Below are positions 19,695-28,447 of a stretch of 64,000 bases of DNA, in pieces. This DNA comes from Saccharothrix violaceirubra. Lineage in GTDB: Bacteria; Actinomycetota; Actinomycetes; Mycobacteriales; Pseudonocardiaceae. The stretch spans positions 4,712,001-4,776,000 of the forward strand of contig NZ_JACHJS010000001.1 of the NCBI RefSeq assembly GCF_014203755.1. The letters run 5' to 3'. Numbering within the stretch: position 1 is the first letter of the stretch; every line of letters begins with the position of its first letter. The notes below the pieces were generated by a model. It did not search any database and was not told the DNA's origin. It saw only the letters and a list, made by a program, of their open reading frames with translations. The position numbers and the translations under genes were made by a program.

Positions 19695-20768
19695 ATGCCG
19701 AACGTGTACGCCGCTCCCGGCCGCGTCAACCTGATCGGGGAGCACACGGACTACAGCGACGGGTTCGTGTTGCCCGTCGCGATCCCCCAGGTCGTCGAGG
19801 TGTCGGCCGTGCACCGCGACGATCGGGCGGTGCGCGTCTCGTCGGCGCAGCGGCCCGATGTCGTCGAGGTCCACGACCTCGTGCCCGGCGCGGTGACGGG
19901 GTGGGCGGCCTACGTGGTGTGCGTCGTATGGGCGCTGCGGGAAGCCGGGTACGACATCGGGGGTTTCGACCTCCACGTGGACGGCCGGGTGCCGCAAGGC
20001 GCCGGCCTCTCGTCCTCGGCCGCCCTGGAGTGCGCCGCGGCGCTCGCCGTCACCGATCTGTCCGGAGTGGACGTTTCACGCCCGGAGCTGGCGAAGATCG
20101 CCCGCCGGGCCGAGAACGTCTTCGTCGGCGTGCCCTGCGGGATCATGGACCAGTCGATCTCCCTTCTCGCGCGGGAAGGTCACGCGCTCCTGCTCGACAC
20201 GCGGTCCCTGCGGTACCGGCACGTCCCGTTCGACCCGGACCGGGCCGGGCTGGACCTGCTCGTCGTCGACACCGACGCGCCGCACCGCCTGGTGGACGGC
20301 GAGTACGCCGACCGCAAGGACGCGTGCGACAAGGCCGCCGCGCTGCTGGGCGTGCCCGCGCTGCGCGACGTCACCCACCCGCCGGACCGGCTGCCCGGCG
20401 ACCTGAACCGCCGGGTCCGGCACGTGGTCACGGAGAACCGCCGGGTGCGCGAGGTCGTCCGACTGCTCGACGCCGGCGACATCCGCCGGATCGGACCGCT
20501 GCTCACCGCCTCCCACGAGTCGCTGCGCGTGGACTACGAGGTGACGGTCCCCGAACTCGACGTCGCGGTGGACGAACTCCTCGGCGCCGGCGCGCTGGGC
20601 GCGCGGATGACCGGCGGCGGGTTCGGCGGCTGCGTGATCGCCTTGTGCGCCAAGGACAGAACGGACAACGCCGTGGCACGGGTGACCAAGGCGTTCCACA
20701 GTCGAGGATTCCGCACACCCACCGCTTGGACCACGCGGGCCTCCGAAGGCGCGCGGCGGATCGGGTGA
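19695..20768 (+). CDS. galK: Galactokinase
   Basis: A 357-residue GHMP kinase that phosphorylates galactose to galactose-1-phosphate in the Leloir pathway. The galactokinase signature GRVNLIGEHTDY starts at residue 9, the ATP loop PQGAGLSSSAAL is near 103, and the third GHMP motif ARMTGGGFGG is near 311. Length is slightly below the usual 380-390 because the N-terminus is short, but all three motifs are intact. No galT or galE is adjacent. The start has GGAAGGGG upstream. Confidence 0.93.
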   Translation: MPNVYAAPGRVNLIGEHTDYSDGFVLPVAIPQVVEVSAVHRDDRAVRVSSAQRPDVVEVHDLVPGAVTGWAAYVVCVVWALREAGYDIGGFDLHVDGRVPQGAGLSSSAALECAAALAVTDLSGVDVSRPELAKIARRAENVFVGVPCGIMDQSISLLAREGHALLLDTRSLRYRHVPFDPDRAGLDLLVVDTDAPHRLVDGEYADRKDACDKAAALLGVPALRDVTHPPDRLPGDLNRRVRHVVTENRRVREVVRLLDAGDIRRIGPLLTASHESLRVDYEVTVPELDVAVDELLGAGALGARMTGGGFGGCVIALCAKDRTDNAVARVTKAFHSRGFRTPTAWTTRASEGARRIG

Positions 20769-20810
20769 CATCGCACCCGATGTACACGTCGCCATCGGCG
20801 CGATGTCACC
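20764..20810. terminator. Long interrupted hairpin at the galK stop codon
   Basis: Outer arms GGTGACATCGC (20764-20774) and GCGATGTCACC (20800-20810) pair perfectly. Inner arms CCGATG and CATCGG extend the stem to 17 pairs around a ten-base loop. It begins inside the galK stop and ends before the next gene. It is a probable galK terminator, although its symmetry would also suit an operator for the downstream operon. Confidence 0.6.
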
Positions 20811-20832
20811 TTCACCGTGTACGCATGCAGGA

Positions 20833-22173
20833 ATGCGCCGAGTAGTCGCCACCGCGGTCGTCACCACAGTCGTCACCTCCCTGCTGCTGCCGTCGCCCGC
20901 CGTCGCGGCACCGGCGCTCACCCGTGATCCCGTGGACGTCATCTACGCCCGCGACCACGCGTTGCACGTGCTCAACAACGGCGCCACGGACGACGAACTC
21001 ACCCTCCGCACCGAGAAGCTCGCCGGGGACGCGTGGTCGTTCTTCCGGGGCACGTCCCCGCTCTACTACCGCGACCTGGGCGAACTGCCCGCCTCGGCCT
21101 ACGCGTCCGGCACCGCGTGGCTGACGGGCGACGCCCACCTGGAGAACACCGGCGCCGACCGCGGCTCGGACGGCACCGAGCAGTACCAGCTCACCGACAC
21201 CGACGACGCGTGGCCCGGCTCGTGGACGTGGGAGCTGCGCCGCGAGGCCGTGTCGATCGTGCTCGCGGGCCGCGCGAACGGCCGCACCCCGAGCCAGATC
21301 GCCACCGACGTGGACACGTTCGTCGCCGAGTACGCCCAGTGGATCGACAAGTTCCACGGCACGAACGACGAGGCGACCTACCGCCTCACCAAGTCGAACA
21401 CCTCGAACCTGTCCGAGGACCTGATCGACAAGTCCGACGACGACACCCGCGCGGACCTGCTGGCCAAGTGGACGTCGGGCGGGCAGTTCAAGTCCCACCC
21501 GGAACTGCTGCCGGTGACCGCGTCCACGCGAGCGAGCGTCGTCAGTGCCGTCGCCGCCTACCGCACCACGGCCACCACGCCGCTGTCCGCGAGCAGGGCC
21601 ACCGTCAAGGACGTGCGCCGCCGGATCGGCGCGGGCACCGGCAGCCTGGGCCGGTCCCGCTGGTACGTGCTCGTCGAGGGCGACACGACGAGCGCCTCCG
21701 ACGACCGCATCCTCGAACTCAAGCAGACCGTCGACCCCGCGCCCAAGCCGCTCGCGCCCGGCGCGTCCACGCTGACCGGCGGCGAACGCCCGGCCAAGGC
21801 GTTGCGCTGGCTGGTGAACCGGTCCGACCCGTTGGCCGGGTGGGCGTCGGTGGGCTCGGTTCCCGTGCTGGTCAAGGAGAAGTCGCCGTACGCCGAGGAC
21901 CTGGAGATCGGCGACCTCGACTCGTCGACGGTCTGGGACGACACCGTGCGCGACGTCGCCCGCCTGCTCGCCGCCGCGCACTCGCGGGCCGACCAGGACA
22001 TCGCGGGCACGGGCCTGACCTACTCCGTCGACGCCGCGATCGACGCCGCCATCACGTCCGTGTCCGGACTCCAGTCCGAGACGCGGACGTTCGCCTTCTC
22101 CTACGCCGACCAGGTCACGACCGACTGGCAGGCCTACGTCGTGGCCAAGAACTCCGGACGACCGCTCTTCTGA
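20833..22173 (+). CDS. Exported DUF2252 family protein
   Basis: A 446-residue DUF2252 protein, a family with a protein-kinase/aminoglycoside-phosphotransferase-like fold. The family landmark LTGDAHLENTG sits near residue 100, followed by DTDDAWPGSWTWELRR and later VLVKEKSPYAED. An N-terminal signal peptide (MRRVVATAV to VAAP) exports it, which is unusual for a kinase-like fold that would need ATP. The ATG at 20833 follows AGGA closely; an in-frame ATG at 20803 adds ten residues without a better site. It leads a three-gene operon with phoD. Substrate unknown. Confidence 0.82.
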   Translation: MRRVVATAVVTTVVTSLLLPSPAVAAPALTRDPVDVIYARDHALHVLNNGATDDELTLRTEKLAGDAWSFFRGTSPLYYRDLGELPASAYASGTAWLTGDAHLENTGADRGSDGTEQYQLTDTDDAWPGSWTWELRREAVSIVLAGRANGRTPSQIATDVDTFVAEYAQWIDKFHGTNDEATYRLTKSNTSNLSEDLIDKSDDDTRADLLAKWTSGGQFKSHPELLPVTASTRASVVSAVAAYRTTATTPLSASRATVKDVRRRIGAGTGSLGRSRWYVLVEGDTTSASDDRILELKQTVDPAPKPLAPGASTLTGGERPAKALRWLVNRSDPLAGWASVGSVPVLVKEKSPYAEDLEIGDLDSSTVWDDTVRDVARLLAAAHSRADQDIAGTGLTYSVDAAIDAAITSVSGLQSETRTFAFSYADQVTTDWQAYVVAKNSGRPLF

Positions 22174-22184
22174 AGGAGAAACCC

Positions 22185-23690
22185 TTGTCACCGCTGTCCC
22201 GACGGACCCTCATCGCCGCCGGCCTGGTCGGCGCGGGTGCCACCGTGCTCACCGCGACGTCCGCGCAGGCCGTCGCGTACCCGTTCACGCTGGGCGTCGC
22301 GTCCGGCGAACCCGCCGCCGACGGGTTCGTGATCTGGACCCGCCTCGCGCCCAACCCGTTGGCGGCCAACGGGTTGGGCGGCATGTCCTCCGCGTCCGTG
22401 GCCGTCGAGTGGCAGGTCGCGGAGGACGACCGGTTCACCACGATCACGCGCACGGGCACGTTCACGGCCGTGCAGGCCGCCGCGCACAGCGTGCATGTGG
22501 AACTGTCCGGCCTCCAGCCGGGCCGGGAGTACTTCTACCGGTTCCGCGCGCAGGGCCACATCTCGCCGGTCGGCCGCGCGCTCACCACGCCGACCACGGG
22601 CTCGTCGCTGACCATGCTGTTCGCGTCGTGCTCGCACTACGAGGCCGGGTACTTCACCGCGTACCGGCGGATGGCCGAGGAGCACCCGCACCTGATCCTG
22701 CACCTGGGCGACTACATCTACGAGGGCGCGGCGTCGTCCACACAGGTCCGCAGGCACGCGCCGACCGTGGAGATCGACGACCTGGCCGACTACCGGGTGC
22801 GGCACGCCCAGTACAAGACGGACCCGGACCTCCAGGCCGCGCACGCGATCGCGCCCTGGGCCGTCGTCTGGGACGATCATGAAGTAGAGAACAACTACGC
22901 CAACCTGGTCCGCAACGACTCGTCGCCGGCCGGGGACTTCCGCGCCCGCCGGGCGGCGGCGTACAAGGCGTACTGGGAGCACATGCCGCTGCGTAGCGCG
23001 CAGGCGCCCGTGGCCGAGAACATGCAGCTCTACCGCCGGGTCCGCTGGGGCAACCTCGCCACGTTCCACCTGCTCGACACCCGGCAGTACCGCGACGACC
23101 AGGCGTGCGGCGACGGCACCAAGGTGTGCCCGGAGGCGGACAGCCCGACCCGCACGCTGACCGGCGCCGCGCAGGAGGCGTGGCTGCTCGACGGTCTGCG
23201 GCAGAAGCTCGGCACGTGGGACTTCCTGGGCCAGCAGGTGTTCTTCGCGCAGAAGCTCGCGTCGGCCGACGGTGCCAAGTCGATGGACTCGTGGGACGGC
23301 TACACCGCCAACCGCGACCGCCTCCAGCGCGGCTGGGACGCGGCCGGGCTGCGCAACACCGTCGTGCTGACCGGCGACGTGCACCGGTCGTGGGCGAGCA
23401 ATCTGATGCTGGACTACGACGCCCAGGACCGGATCGTCGGCACCGAACTGGTGACCACCTCGGTGACCTCCGGCGGCGACGGCAACGCGGCCGACACCGG
23501 CACGTCGCCGCTGAACCCGCACGTCAAGTTCCACAAGAACCTGCGCGGCTACGTCCGTACCGTCACGACGCCCGCGCAGGTCTCCGTGGACTTCCGGTGC
23601 GTCGACAAGGTGACCGTGCGCGACTATCCCGTCAAGACCGTCCAGAGTTACGCCATCGAGGCGGGCAACCCCGGATTGCAGGCGCCGTGA
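22185..23690 (+). CDS. phoD: PhoD-type alkaline phosphatase/phosphodiesterase, Tat-exported
   Basis: A 501-residue secreted metallophosphatase of the PhoD family, which hydrolyses phosphomonoesters and diesters outside the cell using Fe/Ca. It has the Tat motif SRRTLIAAG in a signal peptide ending near SAQA, an N-terminal Ig-like PhoD_N domain, then metal ligands in HLGDYIYEG, WDDHEVENNYA and TGDVHRSWASN. The start is a TTG (22185) with AAGGAGAA upstream; no ATG or GTG lies nearby in frame. It lies 11 bases after the DUF2252 stop and overlaps the next gene by GTGA. Confidence 0.92.
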   Translation: MSPLSRRTLIAAGLVGAGATVLTATSAQAVAYPFTLGVASGEPAADGFVIWTRLAPNPLAANGLGGMSSASVAVEWQVAEDDRFTTITRTGTFTAVQAAAHSVHVELSGLQPGREYFYRFRAQGHISPVGRALTTPTTGSSLTMLFASCSHYEAGYFTAYRRMAEEHPHLILHLGDYIYEGAASSTQVRRHAPTVEIDDLADYRVRHAQYKTDPDLQAAHAIAPWAVVWDDHEVENNYANLVRNDSSPAGDFRARRAAAYKAYWEHMPLRSAQAPVAENMQLYRRVRWGNLATFHLLDTRQYRDDQACGDGTKVCPEADSPTRTLTGAAQEAWLLDGLRQKLGTWDFLGQQVFFAQKLASADGAKSMDSWDGYTANRDRLQRGWDAAGLRNTVVLTGDVHRSWASNLMLDYDAQDRIVGTELVTTSVTSGGDGNAADTGTSPLNPHVKFHKNLRGYVRTVTTPAQVSVDFRCVDKVTVRDYPVKTVQSYAIEAGNPGLQAP

Positions 23691-24874
23691 AGAAGATCAT
23701 GACCCTCGCCGCCACCGCCGCGCTGCTGCTGCCGGGCACGGTCGCCTACGCGGCCGACGTGGTGTGGACGACCGTGAACACCGACTCGACCGGCGACCAG
23801 GACAACGCCTCCGTGTCGTCCGTGCGCACCGGCTACACGGCCGTGGTGTGGGAGGACGACCGCGATTCCTCGGCACCGGGCGATCCCGCGCACAGCGACG
23901 TGTGGATCAGGCTGTACCTCGACGGCGTGTCGCAGTACGAGAAGAAGCTGTCCGCGGGCGGCACCGGCACCTGGCGCCACGTCCAGCCGGACGTGGCGTT
24001 GCACGAGGACGGCAGCGCGGTCGTCGTGTGGTCGGAGGACCCGGACGGCAACGGCTTCTACAACATCGCCCTGCGCACGGTGTCGCCGTCCGGCGTCGTC
24101 GCGGGCTCGGGCACCGCGAACGCCTCCGCGACCGGACAGCAGTACTACCCGGCCGTGGCGGCGGACCCGGACTCGCCCGGCTTCGCCGTGACCTGGGAGG
24201 ACAAGCAGGACACCACGAACCCGACCGTGCGCGTGGCCGGGTTCGCGTCGCTGACGTCGAAGTCCTACGAAGCGCAGGTCAACGGCGCGGGCGGCACGCA
24301 CCAGCGGCCGGACGTCGCCGTGGGCGCGGCCGGGAACGCGATCGTGGTGTGGGACGAGGACGGCGACGCGAACGGCGCGTTCAACGTGGCCCGCAAGATC
24401 CTCACCCCGGCGGGCGGGGTGAAGCTGGCCCAGGGCGTGGTGAACGCGACGACAGGTGGTCAGCAGCGGCACGCGTCGGTGGCCGCGAACTTCAACGGCG
24501 ACTTCGCGGTGGCGTGGGAGACGGGGGCCCAGGTGGGCGTTCGCTCCTTCACCTACCTCGGCGCCGCTTCGTCCACTGTGGATACTGTCCTGCCCGGCGC
24601 GGACCCGCAGGTCGGCATCGACGACCAGCGGAACGCGGTGGTCACGTCGGTCGAGACCGGTGATGTCGTCACGCAGGGCCTCAACGCCGACGGCACCACG
24701 GCGGGCCGCCTACCGAGACAGACGACCGTCCGCACCGCCGCCGACCGTCAGGACGAGCCCGCGTTGGGCGTGGACGGCTGGGGTCTGATCACCGTGGTCT
24801 ACACGGACGACAACGACGGCAACCAGTTCGACCAGGTGTACCTGGGCAGCGGGTGGGTCAACAGCACCTGGTGA
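23687..24874 (+). CDS. Secreted beta-repeat protein of unknown function, third gene of the phoD operon
   Basis: A 395-residue exported protein with signal peptide (KKIMTLAATAALLLPG to AYAAD). The mature part is built from repeats of about 50 residues carrying VVWEDD, VVVWSED, VTWEDKQD, VVWDEDGDANG and VAWETG, each after a DNxxxV or QxxPxVA strand, consistent with a beta-propeller or similar all-beta solenoid. The acidic DxDxN runs could bind calcium. The GTG start overlaps the phoD stop. Co-expression with PhoD and DUF2252 suggests extracellular phosphate-ester handling; that is inference. Confidence 0.75.
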   Translation: MKKIMTLAATAALLLPGTVAYAADVVWTTVNTDSTGDQDNASVSSVRTGYTAVVWEDDRDSSAPGDPAHSDVWIRLYLDGVSQYEKKLSAGGTGTWRHVQPDVALHEDGSAVVVWSEDPDGNGFYNIALRTVSPSGVVAGSGTANASATGQQYYPAVAADPDSPGFAVTWEDKQDTTNPTVRVAGFASLTSKSYEAQVNGAGGTHQRPDVAVGAAGNAIVVWDEDGDANGAFNVARKILTPAGGVKLAQGVVNATTGGQQRHASVAANFNGDFAVAWETGAQVGVRSFTYLGAASSTVDTVLPGADPQVGIDDQRNAVVTSVETGDVVTQGLNADGTTAGRLPRQTTVRTAADRQDEPALGVDGWGLITVVYTDDNDGNQFDQVYLGSGWVNSTW

Positions 24875-24942
24875 CACCCCTGCTGTTGCATCCGACCCCG
24901 GCCGTGCGATGTAGTCCACGGACGACGACGGACGGGGTCGAA

Positions 24943-25590
24943 GTGGCTTTCAGCGCGGTCACGGACGAACACCGGCTGGGCGGCTTCTGGCGCCGCCTGG
25001 CCGCGACGGAACGCGTCGCCGTGGCCGCGGTGGCCCGCTACCGGCGCTACCGGTCCGGCGCCCGCCTGCTCAGCGCAGGTGAGCAGGGCGGGTGGGCCGC
25101 CGTCCTGCACCGGGGCCGGGTGCGGATCGTCGACGACGGCCGGGTGCTGGGCACGAGGTGCGCGGGCGACATCATCGGCGAGCACGCGTTGGTGGACGAC
25201 GGAAAACGGCCACGTACGGTCGTCGCCCACACGCCGATCCAGGCGTTGGTCATCGGCCGCGAGGACTTCAACCGCGTGGTCGACAGACATCCCCACGTCC
25301 TATGGGTGGTGTCGTCCATCGCGTTGGAACGCTTACCCGATCCGGGAACCGCCACCGACGACGCGTTCACCAAGGTCGTGCGCTTCCTGGTCCGGGAGGC
25401 CGAGGGCGCGCGGACGGCCGCCGTCCGCTTCTCGTCCCAGGAGGAACTCGCCCGGATGCTGGCCGTGTCCCGGGCGTCGGTCGTCCGGGCCATGAGCAGC
25501 CTGCGGGCGGCCGGGATCGTCGAGACCGGCAAGGGCGGCGTGACCGTGCGGGACGTGGCGGCCCTACGAGCCCGCTGCGGCCTGGTCTGA
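24943..25590 (+). CDS. Crp/Fnr family transcriptional regulator
   Basis: A 215-residue regulator with an N-terminal cyclic-nucleotide-like beta roll (YRSGARLLSAGEQG, GRVRIVDDG, GDIIGEHALVDD) and a C-terminal Crp HTH (SSQEELARMLAVSRASVVRAMSSLRAAGIV). The phosphate-binding cassette typical of cAMP receptors is not evident, so the ligand is open. The GTG at 24943 is chosen over a distant upstream start that overlaps the previous gene. The last 27 bases overlap the convergent mmcQ-like gene at 25564. Confidence 0.85.
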   Translation: MAFSAVTDEHRLGGFWRRLAATERVAVAAVARYRRYRSGARLLSAGEQGGWAAVLHRGRVRIVDDGRVLGTRCAGDIIGEHALVDDGKRPRTVVAHTPIQALVIGREDFNRVVDRHPHVLWVVSSIALERLPDPGTATDDAFTKVVRFLVREAEGARTAAVRFSSQEELARMLAVSRASVVRAMSSLRAAGIVETGKGGVTVRDVAALRARCGLV

Positions 25591-25968
25591 CTCCCACTGC
25601 CTGAGGAGCTTCTTGGGCGCCCGCCCGACCCACGCGTCGGTGATCAACTCTTCGAGATCGTCGACCCCGATGTTCTCCAGCCGCACCAACACGATCGCCG
25701 ACCGGTCGAAGTGCGGGGTCGTGAAGTAGACGTCCGGGCTGTCCGCCAGCAGCGCTTCCTTGATCCCGAAGTCCGCCACCCGCGCCGCGAGCACCGGCCC
25801 GTCGGGCGCGTCGTCCCCGAGTGCTTCCAGGTCGCCACGGCGCAGCGGCCGGTCCCAGACCAGCAGCTTGTCCGCGACCCGCCACGCGGTCATGTCGTCC
25901 ATCGTCGGACGTTCCGTCGTCCCCGGCAACGCGAACACCAGGTCACGCACATCATTCCAAGTGGCCAC
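25564..25968 (-). CDS. MmcQ/YjbR family DNA-binding-like protein
   Basis: A 134-residue small alpha/beta protein of the MmcQ/YjbR family (CyaY-like fold). It carries FALPGTTERPTMDDM near the N-terminus, FGIKEALLADSPDVYFTTPH in the middle and the helical ITDAWVGRAPKKLLRQW at the end. The biochemical role is not established for the family. It ends inside the convergent crp-like gene (27-base overlap) and lies nine bases downstream of the NACHT stop on the same strand. Confidence 0.85.
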   Translation of the reverse strand: MATWNDVRDLVFALPGTTERPTMDDMTAWRVADKLLVWDRPLRRGDLEALGDDAPDGPVLAARVADFGIKEALLADSPDVYFTTPHFDRSAIVLVRLENIGVDDLEELITDAWVGRAPKKLLRQWESDQAAAGS

Positions 25969-25977
25969 GACCGGACC

Positions 25978-28371
25978 CTAGTCGGTTCCGGACTCATCGG
26001 CAGCGAGCATCACTCCCGCCAAGTTCCGCAGGTGGCGCAGGTGCGGGATCAGTCGTGCCGACCACACGCTCACCCAGCCTTCCAGCAGCGGCGCGTCCGC
26101 GAGTACCTCGATGGCGTAAGTCTCCGGATCGAAGTAGTCCCAGGCGGTGATCAATTCGGTCTGGACACCGACCCTCGGGTCTCGTGCGTAGCCGGCCAGT
26201 CGGACGATCGCCTCGGCATCGCCCGTCTGCCAGGCAGTGCGCACCGTCGCCTGGGCGGCATTCTCGCTCAACCCGGTCAGGTTCGGCGGAAGGTAGCGCA
26301 GAACCCGATGTCCGATACCGCTCAACGACCTCGTCTCCCGCAGACTCCGGGGCGGGACGAGCTTCGTCCGGATCATCGTCTCGATCCCGGCCAGCAGCAC
26401 GGGGTCGATCTCGGTCACCGTCTCCAGGCACGCCGCCGTCAGCAGGCGCAGTCGTCGGGCGTACCGCGGTTCCCGCTCCGCACGTTCCAACAGCTCCGAC
26501 AACAACTCGCGCAACTGCGGCCGTTTCGCGTGACCGCAGGCCATCACGATGGTCTCCCACCAGGAATCCCGGTGGGCGTTGGCCACCAGGGTGTGCACCT
26601 GGTGGTCCTCCATCGCCTCCTCGGCCGCGAGGAATTCCTGGAACGTCCGGTGCACGAAGTCGACCCGGCCAGGAGTCGGCTCGCGGAGCACACCGCTGCG
26701 TGCCAGCAGAAGCCCGGCCACCTCGTCGGCATCGAGATCGACGTTCGGCATTCCCGGAAGCTTGTGCCCCAGGTACTCCAGCATCGTCGACGTCGCCATC
26801 TCGGCCCGGTTGCCGGTGGTCAACCGCCAGGCAAGGTCCCGCAGCAAGGCGGTCTTCTCGGCCGTGTCCAGGGGACTGTCGATGCCGCGTTCGCTGTCCC
26901 GCAGGTGCAGCAGCATGTCCAGAGCCTTGCGGTACAGGTCGATCCTGTTGCGCGGCAACTCGGCCGTCCGCTCCAGGTTCAACGCACACAGCATCGCGCA
27001 CAGCAACGGGTTGGTCGCCAGCATCCGCAGGTGCGGCCGAGCCGACAACTGGCGTCGCAATCGCTCCTTGGCCGCGGGCAGTTCGGAGATGTCGCACGGC
27101 AGGGAACGCGCATCGGCCGCCGCAGCGTGCCACCGATCCACGAACACCTGGATGTCCGGCGAAGACATCCGGTCGAGCGTCACCGAGGAGAAATCCTCGT
27201 CGGCCAACCACAGCCGATCAGCGGCGGCCGGCCGCGAGGTCACCACATACGTGGCCTCCGGATACGCCGAGCACAGCTCTCGCAGCCATTCCCGGACGAC
27301 CCGTCGTCTCGTCGGCGGGACCTCGTCGACGCCGTCGGCCAAGACCAGCGCGTCACCAGTGCGCAAGCGTTCGCGCACCCATCCCTCAGGCTGTTCGGCC
27401 GCGAGCAGGTCGAACACGAAGTCCTCCGGCGCTGGCAACGTCGCATTCGGGAAGCGTGCCAGCGTTACGAGGAACGGAACGCGACCGTTCCATCGGACCA
27501 GTTCACCGGAGAATCCGGACCGCGCGGCGGTCACCGCGATCCAGTGGAGCAACGTTGTCTTACCTGACCCGGCATCCCCCAGCACCAGCACTCGGGAAGA
27601 GGCTGACAGGGCCCTCTCCACCCGTGTGGTGCCGTGGTCCCGTCGAGCCGTGGCGAACCAGTCCTTGATCAGGTCGGTCCTGGCACGCCGCCGTTCCTCC
27701 GAGTTCACGCTCAAGCTCAGGTACGCCATGCTCAATGCGAGCCGGGGTCGGTTGCGCATCGACAGGCCGAGCAGGTCGAGCCGGTCCAGCGTCGACGCCA
27801 CGAACGCCAGGTAGTCGTCCCGGAACCGCTCCCCCGCAGCCGGTGCGGGCAGCCGGTCCAGCAGCACGTCCAGCTTGGAAGAGATCGAAGTCAACCGCCG
27901 CAACGACGCCACCGCCGACACACCCTGGAACTCCGGCAACTCCCGGGCCAGGTGCGCCAACGCCACACACGCCCGCCGCAACGCCGCGTCGTACAGCTCG
28001 GCCGCCCGGGGCTCCGGTCCCGCCCGCCGCACGGCCAACGGCTGACCACGCCGGATCTCCTGGTACAGCGCCACCGGATCGAGGTCGACCCCGACCAACG
28101 CCTCGTCGGACAGGTCGGCGTCCGCCAACGTGTCCGTCACCGCGTCGAGCGCCGCCGTGACCTCATTCTCCGGCAACCCGTGCGCCAACCGCGCACAGGC
28201 GGGCGCGAGCTTGGCCGTCACCTGGTCCTCGACCTGCCACAACGCCGACAGCACGTCCCGCTCGTCCCGAGGCAGCGGAAACCGCGCCCGGATCAACGAG
28301 GTCAGATCGCGCCCACGCCGACTGTCGGCCTTGCGCTCGCGGAACCAACTCGCTGCAAGCTGCTTGACCAA
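25978..28371 (-). CDS. NACHT-domain NTPase with N-terminal helical domain (bNACHT-type)
   Basis: A 797-residue STAND-like NTPase. A helical N-terminal region (about 1-230, NNH type) is followed by a NACHT core: Walker A GDAGSGKTTLL (about 263), Walker B VLADGVDEVPP, sensor VVTSRP and the winged-helix segment VDFVHRTFQEFLAAEEAM. The C-terminal region is helical repeats. Bacterial NACHT proteins include proven anti-phage factors, so defence is likely but unproven here. The first canonical start is the TTG at 28371, with no good ribosome binding site. The open frame continues upstream (TGVEAAVGRICQA) to an ATC at 28413 that has GGGAGG five bases before it, so the true start may be non-canonical. 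It follows pstB on the same strand. Confidence 0.85.
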   Translation of the reverse strand: MVKQLAASWFRERKADSRRGRDLTSLIRARFPLPRDERDVLSALWQVEDQVTAKLAPACARLAHGLPENEVTAALDAVTDTLADADLSDEALVGVDLDPVALYQEIRRGQPLAVRRAGPEPRAAELYDAALRRACVALAHLARELPEFQGVSAVASLRRLTSISSKLDVLLDRLPAPAAGERFRDDYLAFVASTLDRLDLLGLSMRNRPRLALSMAYLSLSVNSEERRRARTDLIKDWFATARRDHGTTRVERALSASSRVLVLGDAGSGKTTLLHWIAVTAARSGFSGELVRWNGRVPFLVTLARFPNATLPAPEDFVFDLLAAEQPEGWVRERLRTGDALVLADGVDEVPPTRRRVVREWLRELCSAYPEATYVVTSRPAAADRLWLADEDFSSVTLDRMSSPDIQVFVDRWHAAAADARSLPCDISELPAAKERLRRQLSARPHLRMLATNPLLCAMLCALNLERTAELPRNRIDLYRKALDMLLHLRDSERGIDSPLDTAEKTALLRDLAWRLTTGNRAEMATSTMLEYLGHKLPGMPNVDLDADEVAGLLLARSGVLREPTPGRVDFVHRTFQEFLAAEEAMEDHQVHTLVANAHRDSWWETIVMACGHAKRPQLRELLSELLERAEREPRYARRLRLLTAACLETVTEIDPVLLAGIETMIRTKLVPPRSLRETRSLSGIGHRVLRYLPPNLTGLSENAAQATVRTAWQTGDAEAIVRLAGYARDPRVGVQTELITAWDYFDPETYAIEVLADAPLLEGWVSVWSARLIPHLRHLRNLAGVMLAADESGTD

Positions 28372-28418
28372 CGCCTGGCAGATCCGACCGACCGCGGCCT
28401 CGACTCCGGTGATGGCGA

Positions 28419-28441
28419 CCTCCCTCGACGTGCGAGGGAGG
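28419..28441. terminator. Hairpin between pstB and the NACHT gene, overlapping the NACHT ribosome binding site
   Basis: Perfect nine-base arms CCTCCCTCG and CGAGGGAGG around a five-base loop, seven bases past the pstB stop on the minus strand. There is no U-tract. On that strand the distal arm contains GGGAGG, the best ribosome binding site for the NACHT frame, so the stem could end the pstB transcript or hide the site. Confidence 0.6.
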
Positions 28442-28447
28442 TTACCG

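Noticed and set aside
20811..20832. PHO box before the DUF2252-phoD operon
   Set aside because: GTCACCTTCACCGTG is only loosely like two GTTCACC units and overlaps the galK hairpin; too weak to annotate.
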